Assembly: GCA_022497145.1 (NCBI GenBank)
Contig: MU385905.1
Span: forward strand, 170,293-234,292
Direction: 5' to 3'
DNA: 64,000 bases
Origin: Rostrohypoxylon terebratum
Lineage: Eukaryota; Ascomycota; Sordariomycetes; Xylariales; Hypoxylaceae
The translations under genes and the position numbers were made by a program. Of the stretch, positions 22,167-33,600 are shown in pieces (within the stretch, counting starts at the first letter, position 1; every line of letters starts with the position of its first letter). The notes under the pieces were generated by a model. It had not been told where the DNA came from and did no database searches. It was given only the letters and a program-made list of their open reading frames with translations.

Positions 22167-22500
22167 ATGCAGTGAATTACTACATCAAATGAAAACACCT
22201 ACCCATTTACCACCTCTGACGATATCTGTAATTATCATGCATCGCTAATGCGGATTCTTGTTAACATTTACTTGATGACACAAGAGATTAACGTTGCCTA
22301 CGTGGAGCGTCAATTTTCAGTATCAACCCAGGAGCATTATTTCATTATCCCCAGCAGGCTAATCGTAGCTTAGCTAACTTCGAATAAATCCTCCATACAT
22401 TCACCTTTTTTCCCAGCCAAAGACCTATCGAACGCCTGTTTTATATATCAAGAATGGTATGGAACTGAGGTGTAGGGATGTAGATTCAGAGTACTCCGAA
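22167..22500. other. 3' flank of lys2
   Basis: No gene. It should hold the lys2 3' UTR and terminator. The two convergent genes (glycosyltransferase and lys2) therefore share a terminator region into which the A0 LTR inserted. Confidence 0.5.
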
Positions 22501-25500
22501 CTAGGGAGCCCCACCACGACCTCCCGTGCCACCCACTGCCTGTGCTTGTACGATATCCGTCCTGATATCTGGCAGCTGTCTTCCTTTCTCAGTTGGTTGG
22601 CCAATGAACTTGGTTTCAGCCAGATATCGAAGATATCTCCCGACATCCTCCCTAGCAATTCCGTAACCTGAACTCTCGTCTATCCCAGTCCACGTATCCG
22701 CGTCCGCCTTCAGCACCGAGACTGCATTTCTGTCGTCTAGCTCTGGAGCACGGGTAGTTGCAGGTAGATCGTTCATACAAAAATGTGCTAGCGGCATCAG
22801 TGCGTGCTGCTCTTGGTCCTTCTCTAGAGCACCTGCCGACACGAATCTCTCCAACTCTTCCTTCCAAGAGTCGTAGCTGACTTCTGGAGCCTTGTAGCCG
22901 TAGTACTCCAATATCGATAGATATTCATTCATGCGAAGACGCGGGTGAGCAGTGACATGGATCACATTCACTCCGCCTTGGAGAGGGTTTAGGGCGGCGG
23001 CGACGACTACTCTTGCGACGTGATTCACAGGAACAGCGTTGACGGTGTTGATTATACGAGGGCGTGCCGATAGCTGTATGCACCCCTTCAACATCCGAAT
23101 CAGGAAATCATCGACGTTGCAGACGCCAGTCTGGGAATCGCCCAACACGTACCCTGGCCGGACCACAGATCCCCGGAGACCTCGTCGTCCGGCCTCTCGA
23201 ACAAGTTGCTCTGATACCCACTTCGTTTGTCCGTACCCCGTACCAAGCCCTGTGTGACTGCCATTCATATCATCACTCTCCATCACGGCGCCCTGTCCTG
23301 TTCTTGTTTGCTCCTCTGACAGGTTGATGTAGTAATCTGTGTCAAGGACGCTGGTCGAGCTCACAAAACAAAATGCTTTCGCCTTTCCCTCATTGCAAAG
23401 CTTCATCGCATCAATGGTCGACAGCACATTGGATGCCATCATGTCTTGATACCTTCGAATCCAGTGTACAGTAGCTCCATTATGTATTACTACATCGACT
23501 TCCTTGGCCAATCGCTGCCATGTCGAATCATCAATGCCCAGTTGAGCTTTGGACAGATCTCCCACAACAGCACTCAGTCTTGCCAGCCATTCGTCATTCC
23601 ACAGGCCGTAGCCTTTCAAAGACCGACGAAGTCGTTGGAGTGCTGCACTCGAGTCTTTGGCACCGCGGACGTGTGTGATTAGCTTGATGTCGCGAGACGT
23701 TCGATCGAGAATATCCTTCACGAGATAGGATCCCAAGAATCCAGTTGCTCCTGTTAGGAATATCGTTAAGTGTCCGGTAGTCCCAGCTGCCTCGAAATCG
23801 GCGGTTTGATATCGGTTGGGTAATTGGCCCAATAGCTCATCGAGAGACTTGGTATAGGCAGGCTCGCTCTCCTGAACTTCATTAGGACCGCTCTCAGTAC
23901 TACCAGCCTCTCGAATCCTCTTCTCAACATGGGCGCTAAAACTAGCTAGATCTGGGTGTTCGTAAAAATTATTGATGGAGACATCCGCACCTAATCCTTT
24001 GCGGACTTCCAGAAGGAATTGTTGGGCTAATAGACTATGTCCGCCCAGATCAAAGAAGTTGTTATCCCGTCGGACAGTTTTAGGGTTGATTCCCCGGATG
24101 AGATCGGCCCATTTCTGAGCAATTGCTTGTTCAGTTGGCGTCATTGATTGCCAACTTCTTAAATCTGCCTCAGAGGCGTCTTCAACAATTTCGGTAACAT
24201 CCGGGAATGGAAGATTTGGCTTGTCAACCTTGCCATTGGGGTTCAGGGGAAGCTTATCTAAAACGACGTAGATGCTCGGAACTGAATGAGTAGGTAGTCG
24301 AGACTTCAGATGATCTCGTACCTCAGTTTGCATGCTCCGGTATTTCTTGAGGAAGACACGAGTAGGTCCCATCTCAACGCCCTCATCCTCTATCTCCTCC
24401 AACTGACGAGCAGACAGCCACCGGCGCCACTCTGCTGCTTCGGGAACCAAGTAGCTGACCAAAGTCGGTTCCTCATTGCGGTCCCTTCTTACAAGGGTTT
24501 TGCAGTCTCTGATCAAGGGATTCTGGCTAAGATTGCTATCGATATCGTTGAGCTCGATACGGAATCCGCGGATTTTAACTTGGTCATCGGCACGGCCAGT
24601 ACATTCAACATCTCCAGATTCGAGGTAACGTCCTAAATCGCCTGTACGGTAAAGCCGATCCCTTGGCCCCTTAAAATATTGCCGCCATGGCTCACCCTTG
24701 CTCCCTCTGTTGTCAGCCTCAATCCATTTCTCATTTTCGACAAACCAGTTCATTAAGAACTTCTGCTCATTCAAAGTTTCATCCCCTAGATAACCCCTAA
24801 GAGCGAATGCATTAGCGGCGTGAAAGGAACATGCATATCCAACAGGTACCAACTCACTCAGCAAGGCCTGCAGCCCGAACAAAAATTTCTCCCACTTCCC
24901 CGACCTGGCAAAGCCGGGATCGGTTCTCCCTATCGACAACTAGAAGCTGGACATTTTGCATTCCTTGTCCTGCCGGGACTGTGTCCTTGAGTTTGTCGAG
25001 GAATTCGGGATCTCTTGCCCGGCTTGGAACTTCAAAGTAACTGACAGATCGCTGAGTCTCGGTAGTTCCGTACATATTGATGATGTTCGCGTTTACAGCA
25101 AGCTGCCTAAGAGAGCGGCACTGTTTAGTCGTCAACACATCGCCGACAAAGAAGACGTGCTCTAGGCTGGGAAACTCTGCTGTAGCACCGCCGACTAAAA
25201 TCTGACCCATGGCAGGGGTGAGATGGGTTACAGTAGGCTTCCATTCACGCATCCACTCAGCTAGTTTCTCGTGCTGTATATCCTCCTTGGATGGGACGAG
25301 AAGTTGGGCGCCAAGGTAGAGCGGCGTGAAGATATCTCTCTGAACAGGGTCGTGCGCAAGGCCGGATAGGAGAGTGTACCTGCTATCGGATGACAGGCGG
25401 AAGCGCTCTGCCATCCAGTCGAAATACTTGGTCAGACTGAAATGACGGCCAAGAACTCCCTTCGGTCGTCCCTCACTTCCGGACGTGAAGGACAAGGTTG

Positions 25501-26175
25501 GATTTGAATCGGGCCCAACTATTACATTAGGTGGCGACGACGCAAGGCTCTTGGTATCTTTGAAGATGTCTTGGCCATCTACCTGGCCTCCCAAAAGACT
25601 GCCGTCATCAATGAGACGTAATTCGGGTATCTGGGCCTTGAGTTGAAGTTCTTGGTCGATGTAATCCTGCACCAAGCTTGCCAGAGGGCCATTCTCATCT
25701 GTTGCACGGCCAATCTTGATCAAGGCACGTGGCCGAGATACCTCGAGATAGATCTTCTGCCTGGCTGGAGGATACGCAGGGTCCAGGACAGTCATAGTGG
25801 CACCGGACGCCTTAATTTAGAACAGCAAAGTTAGCTAGACGACGAAGCTTGAAGAAACAATATGGATGTAAGCATATATGCTTGACATACCAGAGTACCC
25901 ATGAAGGCAACAACTAAGTCAACAGAACGATGCGCCCAGATCATGACTACATCTCCATTTGTGATGCCGGCATTGTGAAGATACCAAGCAAGTGTGTTCG
26001 AAGCTTCGTATATTTGACGGTAGGTAAAACGTCTATCGGGGTGGGTAGAAGACTTCGTCTCCAAGACGCAGGTTCTGCCAGGATTTTTCTCAGCCTGGGC
26101 GCGGAAACGTTCATGAATTGAGCCCGCATAGCCAGACCAGTCGAGATCGACGGTCGGGTCGGGTAGAGGGGCCAT
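22501..26175 (-). CDS. lys2: L-2-aminoadipate reductase (alpha-aminoadipate reductase), lysine biosynthesis
   Basis: Exons 26175..25891, 25810..24858 and 24796..22501 give 1,177 aa. Introns are 80 and 61 bp (GTATGT...AAG and GTGAGT...TAG); the joins restore GTL|ASGAT and AGLAE|GYLGD. The adenylation domain has LSFTSGSEGRPKG (about 201-213), MYGTTETQRS (341-350) and YRTGDLGRYLESGD (462-475). The carrier domain has DLGGHSLLA with the phosphopantetheine Ser near 667. The reductase domain has GATGFLG (762-768) and catalytic Tyr934-x3-Lys938 (YGQTK). It activates aminoadipate with ATP, tethers it to the carrier arm (added by a Lys5-type transferase) and releases the semialdehyde with NADPH, in the cytosol. 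It lacks the roughly 200-residue N-terminal extension of yeast and Penicillium Lys2 (about 1,390-1,410 aa). ATG 26,175 (MAPLPDPTVD) is the first in frame; upstream codons start only at TTG. Confidence 0.95.
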
Positions 26176-26864
26176 AACTGTGTTATAGCCCTTGTCTTTT
26201 GCGAGTATCAAAACTGTGAGTGTGTGACTTGATTATTGGTGTTGAGTGTTGTTATTGGATTGAGAATCGGAAGGTTGCAGAATCCGTCAAAGCGACAGCT
26301 CAAGCGATGAGTGATGAGTGATGAGTGATGAATATGAGAGTCTATAAAATAATACCTACCTAGACACAATCAATTGATGAATGAATCACAGAAAAAAAAT
26401 AATTAGATGTGGTGGGGTAGTGGGGTAGTGGGGTAATTCGGTACCTTACCAGGTCCTCCTTACTATGTAATACCACAATGTCACGGCACGGTGCCAATTT
26501 GTACAGCAGCTGAGTACAAGTTCCGAGAACGGAGTGAAGAGCGCACCGTAACCGTAGCCTCCAGCTGCCAGCTTAATTAGCTCAATGCTACCTAGTTTCT
26601 CAAGGTTAGGTAACTTCATTATAGTTCCTGTGTAACCGTCCACATTGCACAATTATGTAACAGATCAAATAGGATAGGGCGACCAGTCACCAAGCCAAAC
26701 TTTACCACTCTTTTTCTAGATCCTCTACTTCTCCGTATCCTTATGTTCAAGGTATAGAGTTAACTCGAAGATCATGATATATGCCAGAAAAAATATATAT
26801 GTACACTAAATCTTTCAACCCCCTTCGTGCATTATACACAATACCTACGCCATACAATCATACG
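26176..26864. other. Region between the lys2 start and the end of the AIM6-like gene
   Basis: Holds the lys2 promoter (the gene is read leftward) and the 3' flank of the AIM6-like gene. I looked for the missing Lys2 N-terminal region in all minus-strand frames here and saw no matching frame. It contains a GATGAGT tandem repeat and a GGGGTAGT tandem repeat (26,411-26,436). Confidence 0.55.
26305..26332. repeat. Heptamer tandem repeat GATGAGT, about 4 units
   Basis: Three perfect units and one variant (GATGAAT), about 130 bp upstream of the lys2 start codon. Each junction contains TGAGTGA, which resembles but does not match the TGACTCA site of general amino-acid control. Confidence 0.8.
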
Positions 26865-28467
26865 TCACACCCGAGGAAGCCTTGCGGTGTCATACATGTC
26901 GTCAGCGTTCAGCCGATCAACACCAAGCTGCATCAGAGGCTCCCACATATAATCTCCTGGTAAATTGTCTGCCATCGCATGTCAGCTTGTATACTGCTAG
27001 CTACGCAGAACTTTTCTCTCGACTAAACTTACAGTAACGAACCTTGAGACCAGCAGAGTGAGCATTCTGCACCTGAGATTGGACCTTATCTTTCTGGTCT
27101 TGGCTGAACGCACTCGCGCTTCCCGGGCTCCCAATCGCGTCCTCGAAATCAGCCGACGCGTAGTAGGAGTTTGTGCTGGTAAATTTAGAATCCCACTGGT
27201 CTACCTTGGCATCGTAGAAGACATCCCTGTCGGGAACACCGTCGCCAGAGTTGATCCGATCGAAGGGCGCATTTCCGCTAGCCACCACAGTAATCTGCTT
27301 TTCGACAAATTTCCCCCCGTCGAGGTGGCTCAAGTAACCTCCATCCCTAAGGGGTTGCAGCGCCTTCACGACGGCATCTAGGGTCCCAGTATCGGATGTC
27401 TTGAAATCTACCAACAGTGTGACACTCTGTCCAGGTTCAGCTTGGTATAGGCCGTTACTACCTGGAGAACCTCCGTTGTTGTGGTCCAGTATATCTCTTA
27501 ACGGTTGCGTGTACTGGACTTTCAACGTTCTGCCAGGTGTTGGGATGACGTGGCCGATAATCACGTCTCCGCCCTCCAGGAACACATCAGCCTCGATACC
27601 AATACATCCTGCACTCATAGCCGAGTAGATAGGTATGTTCCTGGTGTAGTCGTTGTGACTGTGGCAGTTGGTAGGTTTTACGCTCTTCAACGAATCTAGG
27701 GGCCAGGGATTCAAGGGTGGCCCGGATCCCTTATTCACATCTTGCGCACCCAGGGCTGAGCCGGAGAACAGTTTGTCAACCGCGTCTTGCTTGGGCGGTA
27801 CTTCGTTGGCCAAGGCGTGATAAGAAACGCCGTTGTTCCCAACTTGCCAGGTGCCACCTTTCGTGTCATGGTTAGTCTGTCCGGAACACTTACCTCCATC
27901 GGCGCTCAATGCCAAGAGGTAGTTTTGACAGCTTTCGGCTAGTTCGCGTTAGCGATGGACATCTTGGTGTGGATGCATGGCCAGATGGTGGATAACGTCA
28001 CTTACTTGAGATAGTATGATCGGAGCTTTCCTTGTTATGAACCTCAACTTTAAAATACCAGGCGTCAGACCGAGATACTTGTTTTCGCGAGTATAGACAT
28101 ACAATATACAAACCCCAGAACGCCGTAGGAGGACGGATCCTTTCCGCCATTCAGGAAGACCTCCGTCGCCATAGAGAGATACCCACTGGGCTGCACCGTC
28201 TGACCGTTCGCCGCGGTACAAAAGGCCTTAACCGCGGTGCTGAACCCGGGACGCGTATCAGTTCCTTGCGCAATCGTGACATCGTCCCTAGGCATCCAAG
28301 TACTTCCACAGCTTGATATTCCGTCTGTGGTTCGCGGCCTCAAGCAATGGCCAAGCGGAACGAGCTATGGGTGTTCATATTCATTAGTTAAGTCGCCCCG
28401 ATGAAGAGAAGATCAAAATGCTTACCAAGAACCCAGTGGCCGCAACTGCCAATGTAGTCAGTCCCAT
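26865..28467 (-). CDS. Secreted PLC-like phosphodiesterase (AIM6-like) with an N-terminal Cys-containing domain
   Basis: Five exons: 28467..28426, 28364..28103, 28047..28006, 27938..27033, 26968..26865; 451 aa. All introns are 55-67 bp with GTAAGC, GTATGT, GTAAGT, GTAAGT donors and AG acceptors, and phases agree. A signal peptide spans the first intron (MGLTTLAVAATGFL|LVPLGHC). Residues about 25-165 form a Cys-containing domain (CGSTWMPRDD, AFCTAANGQT, CQNYLLALSADGGKC, GGTWQVGNNGVSYHALANE). Residues about 205-450 match the PLC-like/glycerophosphodiesterase fold of the AIM6 family: CHSHNDYTRN (207-216), GIEADVFLEG (229-238), a His in IIGHVI (245) and the C-terminal VRYYNLPGDYMWEPLMQLGV. The HSHNDY and E-x-D motifs suggest the metal-site residues are kept. 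Substrate is unknown. Simple ORFs miss exons 1, 3 and 5. Confidence 0.85.
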
Positions 28468-29510
28468 GATGTCTACAAATTCCTTATTGTCAGGGTGGAA
28501 AGTTGTTGGATCTTGGATGAACAAGAGATGCAAGCCGACTCAGCGGCCCTCATGGCCTTATGATTATTTTAAGATTTGGGCTCTCATCCCAGCCACGAGG
28601 GAGGTAAAGTATTACTCCGAATAAATAAGGAGGATTGCTCATGTTGCTTGGGCCAATGAAGCAGCATCTTGTAAGCCCGTGTGTAAGTGGATTTGTGTGG
28701 TAAACGCCCTTTAAGTAGAGTAATAACACCTTCCTGTAATAGGAAGACTCTGCATCCTACGCCCACCGACCTCCCCCGCCCCGGAAGCTGAAAGGTGAAG
28801 CTAATCCGGCAGGTCTCTTACTATCCGGTAAGACCGATAGACATTTTCAAGTGTGATCGTCCCCATGTGGGGTTTAGAAGTGGTGACAAGGTCACCACCA
28901 TCAGCAAATTAGGCCCGCCATTCACCAGATAAGTCAACGTGATATAATACCTACCTACCTAATATAACCCCGTGCCGTAAATAACTTACAATATCACCGC
29001 CTAGTAGCCTCGCATATATAGTATATACTGCTAGGTAGTTACGTACCTTAGGACCTTAAGGCTTAGGTAGTAGCCAGTAAATCGTATAGGTAATGGCGAC
29101 ATGCCGAATCGCGAGATGACCTCCAAGGCTCATGCAAGTGTCGCATAGTGCGTAGTATCGAGACCAATTAAAATCATGTCTACTGGGGTGATGAAACATA
29201 TTGTTTTATTGTACCTAACTGAATCGCACTTTCAACCAAATTACGGTCTCATAGACAACCTCAGGAGCTTAGGACCTCTCTCTCCCTTTTTCTCTCTCTT
29301 TTTTTCTTTTTCTTTTTCTTTTCCCATATTTTTGGAAAGGCGCTAGACTGTAGGATTAAATCGGTGGCTTTCCCTCCCCCCTCCTTCTCCGAAAATACCC
29401 TTAAAAAAAGACACTAACGATTGGAGAAAAAAATGGATAGAAATAAGAACAGGTAAACGAAAGAAGAGTTAGAGGGTGACATTTTAGCGCGTTATGGATT
29501 CAACCTCATC
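28468..29510. other. Intergenic region
   Basis: No supported gene. It contains the upstream region of the AIM6-like gene and the 3' flank of the substrate-binding-like gene. A T/C-rich tract (29,276-29,330) and the CTAG/TAGG words at 28,955-29,075 are the visible structure. Confidence 0.5.
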
Positions 29511-30464
29511 TTAGGACTCGAGAGCTTCTTCTAACACGCTTGGATCTATAAGAGTAGCAAGACTCTCTCGTGAAAAAGGCTTCCTTCTACCATTCGAGGC
29601 CACAAACTTATCCTCGTCGACTAGCACATCCAGCATGTCCGATGGCACTCGCACATCCCATTTATGAACAGGCCAGACTGCTTCTAAGAGGGTGTGATTA
29701 GTCTTGACGGCGTCGGCCGCTCGGGATATGACCTTGGAGGGATCGTTCCGAAATATACCCTCTGCTTGCTTGAGAGCCCTTAAGAATTGCACAATTTCTT
29801 CCCTCTTGCTCGGGTCATCGAGTTTCTCAGCTGTGGTGGCGAGGTTATATATCTCTCGATAAATTGTCTGGTTATCGCCAAACACGATAGCGTCGGATCC
29901 GATAGCGTCAGCGCCCAGCTGCACCGACGGCTCCCACATCCCGATCGCGTCAATACTCCGGTCTCTAAGCAGAGCAGGAAAAGTGGCAGCACCGCAAGGC
30001 TCTTGCAAGCATCCAAGTCCATTTACGATCGTGTAATCCGTTGGCTTGAGTCCAGCGGTGGCAAGATAGGTCTGGATAAAATATTCGGACGATGTTGACT
30101 TAACGGCGCCAATCCTTTTTCCTTTGAGATCTTCTAGAGAGCTGATCCCCGATCTCTTGTTGGCGACAATCCTGTAGTAAACCTCCGCCACAGTGCCGAT
30201 ACTCCGGAGATCACTATGGGATCCGAATTGGAGGAGCAACTGAGTCTCGGAATTTGACCCGAGGTCAACCGTTGGGTCGCTATACAGACTCGCAATGCCA
30301 CCATTTACGATGTCAACATCTCCTTGGAAGTAATCCTCCTTGGCGATGAGTTCGGGCGTCCATTCGAGAACACCAAGTGCGCTTGCTATTTTCAACGAGA
30401 AGGTCAAGGGCGCCGCAAAAAGCGCAGAAAATGTGGTAATGCTAATATACTCTAATAGGTGCAT
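29511..30464 (-). CDS. Secreted ABC-type substrate-binding-like protein (periplasmic-binding type II fold)
   Basis: Single exon, 317 aa. A signal peptide is likely at 1-23 (LEYISITTFSALFAAPLTFS). The rest has the pattern of NMT1/THI5- and SsuA-like solute-binding proteins: VDIVNGGIASLYSDP, YYRIVANKRSGISSLEDLKG (about 96-115), KRIGAVKSTSSEYFIQTYLA (about 116-135), then SIDAIGMWEPSVQLGADAIG. In bacteria such proteins bind nitrate, sulfonates, taurine or pyrimidine precursors for an ABC importer. Fungi lack those importers, so the role of secreted eukaryotic members is unknown. Two cysteines (GLGCLQEPCG) could form a disulfide. The family has a patchy distribution that suggests old bacterial transfer; that is inference. 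No neighbouring transporter gene is seen. Confidence 0.78.
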   Translation of the reverse strand: MHLLEYISITTFSALFAAPLTFSLKIASALGVLEWTPELIAKEDYFQGDVDIVNGGIASLYSDPTVDLGSNSETQLLLQFGSHSDLRSIGTVAEVYYRIVANKRSGISSLEDLKGKRIGAVKSTSSEYFIQTYLATAGLKPTDYTIVNGLGCLQEPCGAATFPALLRDRSIDAIGMWEPSVQLGADAIGSDAIVFGDNQTIYREIYNLATTAEKLDDPSKREEIVQFLRALKQAEGIFRNDPSKVISRAADAVKTNHTLLEAVWPVHKWDVRVPSDMLDVLVDEDKFVASNGRRKPFSRESLATLIDPSVLEEALES

Positions 30465-31500
30465 AACGACGTGCTTGACTTTATGGTCACTCTCTCAATC
30501 GCGTTCGCAATACTAGGTATCAAGTGATGAAGTATTTATTTGTGGATGGCCACTTCTGGTCATAGCTCCACACCTCGTCTTTATATGTTCTCCAGCACGT
30601 ATCAGTCTCCGGAAGAAGAGAAGCCAATGAAGGTAGAGATACTTATATATGCAGATACATTTTACGTAAAATGCATTAGGCTGTTGGAGTTTTGCCGACA
30701 CGATGGTTGGGATAATCAACGAGGCCTCACTCTATGGGTTCGTAAGAAAGCTCGGCAGTGTCATCCATGGACGGACACTATGGGAATCCGTGGTCGAGCT
30801 CGTAAAGAGTGCTAAGTGGTTATAATGGAAGAGCGAGTTGGCCTTTCCGTCATGGGTAGTTGGGCTACCTAGGACCTAGGTCCTAAGTAAAGTGCTAGTA
30901 GCTAAAAAAGTCTACCCATCATGGATCCATGAATGCTGGATGGACGTTGCCTTATCCTGTGATGCTTTTGACCACCTACTCACTTGACGACAGAGCAATA
31001 CGTCTTATTGCTTATTGTTTGGGCTTTTTTGAAGCCCTTCGTGCTCCACCTAGACGCCCATATCCCAGAATAATACATACTCCGCGACACCTATCAGATC
31101 CTATCTGAGCATTAGCTCATATGCAAAACCATTATCACCTATTCCTCATCGCGAGTTCGGGTTTCTTAACGTCTTGTTTCTAAGAACCTAACAGCTTATT
31201 CCGCGTCGAGTTTCTTATAAGCCTTTGGATTGCCAAAGTACCGAGGATGGGTAGTGGGGAAGTGCCTCAAGCTCGCAGTGGAGGTGGTCTCTGGTCAGAG
31301 TGACTGCTTCTTTTTGTGGCATGCTCTGCGTCGCATTACAAACCTAATTTATTACCCTCCAAGGTGATGCTTATAACCTTTGCATTTCATCCATCATCGT
31401 TCCATCATCGTTTCTTGGTTTGGAGATAGTGTGAAGAATGTAACCAGCTTCGAAGGATGGAGAAATGTGTTGCCATTTTTGTTCGGATCCTCGATTAACA
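30465..31500. other. Last intergenic DNA before the AT-rich block
   Basis: Normal base composition with CTAGG/TAGGTCC palindromic words near 30,868-30,890. There is no gene. The change to almost pure A/T occurs within a few tens of bases around 31,495-31,515. Confidence 0.6.
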
Positions 31501-31908
31501 TGTTTTATTTTTCGTTTATGCTTTAAAATTTAAGATTTAAACTCGACTTTTAACTTTTTTACGTTTACATCGTTAATCGGTAAACTTTATATTATTATAA
31601 AAGGTTTTTTATAAGTGTTAAAAGTTAATTAAACATTATAAATTAAATATAAAAAATTATTAATTAAATAATAATATTTATTATATTAAAATTAAAAAAA
31701 ATTATAATTATAATATAAATAAAAATATAACTTTATAAAATTAATTAATTTTAAATTAATTTCAATTAAATATAATATATATATTATTTTTTAAAAATTT
31801 TATATTTTATATAATTATATATTTGTGACGAACCTATATTGTACTTTATTAAACGTATAAAAATTATAGTAATTTATTTATAAAACTACTTTTTAATATT
31901 TTTTTATT

Positions 31909-32175
31909 GTAAAGATAATAAGATCAAAATTAAGTGATAAATAATATATCGTATATTCATTTAAAATTAAAGCTAAAAAAAAAGCTATTCTTATTTTTTA
32001 ACTTAATTATTTTATCTTAACCTACTTATATACCCTAATCACGTGTTTTTACCCTAATCGTTATATCCTTATATCTTATTAATTCTATAATGCTTTTATT
32101 TTAAACCTTTAAAAAAATTAAACTAATGCTATTTAAAGGTTATTTAACTTTTAAAACCTTTTACGGTTTTACATT
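31909..32175 (+). repeat. R1 repeat, copy 1
   Basis: Begins GATAATAAGATCAAAATTAA and ends near CCTTTTACGGTTTTA; it includes an internal TCACGTGTTTTTACC. The same ordered words recur at seven other places in the block on both strands, with C/T and G/A differences. It may be an old LTR or terminal region of the degraded element. Confidence 0.75.
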
Positions 32176-32227
32176 TAAATCGTAATATCATTTATTAAAT
32201 TAATTATAAACTTTTTAAACGGTTTTA

Positions 32228-32558
32228 TGTGACGAACTTATACTTAGGCTTAGTAAGTATAGCTTCATAAGGGGGTCTTGATTTTAAGGTAACAGTAATC
32301 GTAGAGGTCAAGTGTAATCAATCAAGTGTGTTCGTCAGAGAGGCTTGGAGTCCTCTCCCTACTCGTAGTGAATAGACTTAGATTGATAACTAAAGAACTA
32401 AAGTGAGTGACTAGATACATGGAAAATGCTGTGATTATATAGATATCCTTCCTCCCTGTCTTGTTGTGAAGGTAGCTGTAGTAGCCAGCTATCCGAGGTT
32501 CACCCATTTTGGTGTTGCGTTTTAAGTGGGTATACCTCCTTGTTGTCGGATCGTAACA
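32228..32558 (-). mobile_element. Solo LTR A1 (family A), TSD TTTTA
   Basis: 331 bp, TGTGACGAACT ... CGTAACA, flanked by TTTTA at 32,223-32,227 and 32,559-32,563. The conserved R/U5 (TTACCTTAAAATCAAGAC, read on minus) and TATA box (TCTATATAATC) are present. The upstream part differs from other copies and has only a weak inverted pair (TAGCTG/CAGCTA). Confidence 0.87.
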
Positions 32559-33384
32559 TTTTAAAATTTTATTGATTTACGTTTAAAACGTAATTAATAC
32601 GTTAATAAAATTAAATAACATTATTAACCATTTATAAATTTCAAAAGAAATAATAAAAACCGTTTTTTTAATAAAGTCAATAAATATTTATGTTAAAATT
32701 TGTTTTTTATATTAATAAAAACATATTATTAATAATTTAAAACTTTTTAAATTTAATTTATTACATTTAATAAAAAGTTAACATTTTTTTTGTTTTTTTA
32801 TTAATTTTATAATAATTATAATAAAAACACTAAATTACATTTAAATTATTTTGATTTAACTTAATTATATGCTTTAACACTTTTTTAATATAAATAATAA
32901 TAGTAAAGTTTAAAAACTTTTACTTTTTTTTATTAATATTTTTTATGTTTTTTATAAATTTTTATAAAACTTATTTTTATTAAAAACTATACTGTTTTAA
33001 AGGTAGTTTAATTAATAAATAATTACTTATATTAATATAATATAATGTTTTAATTTTTTTATTATTTTTATATAAAAATTTATTGAAGATTTTAAGTATT
33101 TTAATAATGTACAATATAAGATAAAAATTCATTATTTTATTATTTATTAAGGTATTTTTATACTACTTTAATATAATCTTTTTATTTGTTATAAAATTTA
33201 ATTTAATAATTTTATTTGTTTTTATTATTTATATTAGTTAAATAATCGGTTTTTTTTATATTCTTTTTAATCTTATAACATGTTTACCGTTTTATATTTT
33301 ACAACGTATTTATCATAAATAAAATATACCTTTTTTTAAATGTAAGATTATTTAAAAATATATTATTAAGTATTATATTTTTAT

Positions 33385-33600
33385 AAGGGTAATTAAATTA
33401 AAATTAAGTAGTATTTAATAGGTTATATATTATTTTAAAATTAAAGCTTAAAAAACGAAAAAAAAGTCATTTTTATCTTTTAACCTGATTATTTTATCTT
33501 AATTTATCTACATAATTTATCACGTGTTTCCTTTGATATCATTATATCTTTATAGTTTATTAATTATATAATACTTTTATTATAACCCTTTAAAAAAGAT
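33385..33600 (+). repeat. R1 repeat, copy 2
   Basis: Matches copy 1 from the AAAATTAAAGC region through the CACGTGTTTCC region and the TTATTAATTATATAATACTT region, with mostly C/T and G/A differences. Confidence 0.65.

Noticed and set aside
22652..26129. Other-frame ORFs inside lys2, on both strands
   Set aside because: They overlap the conserved Lys2 frame, whose domains and introns are fully consistent.
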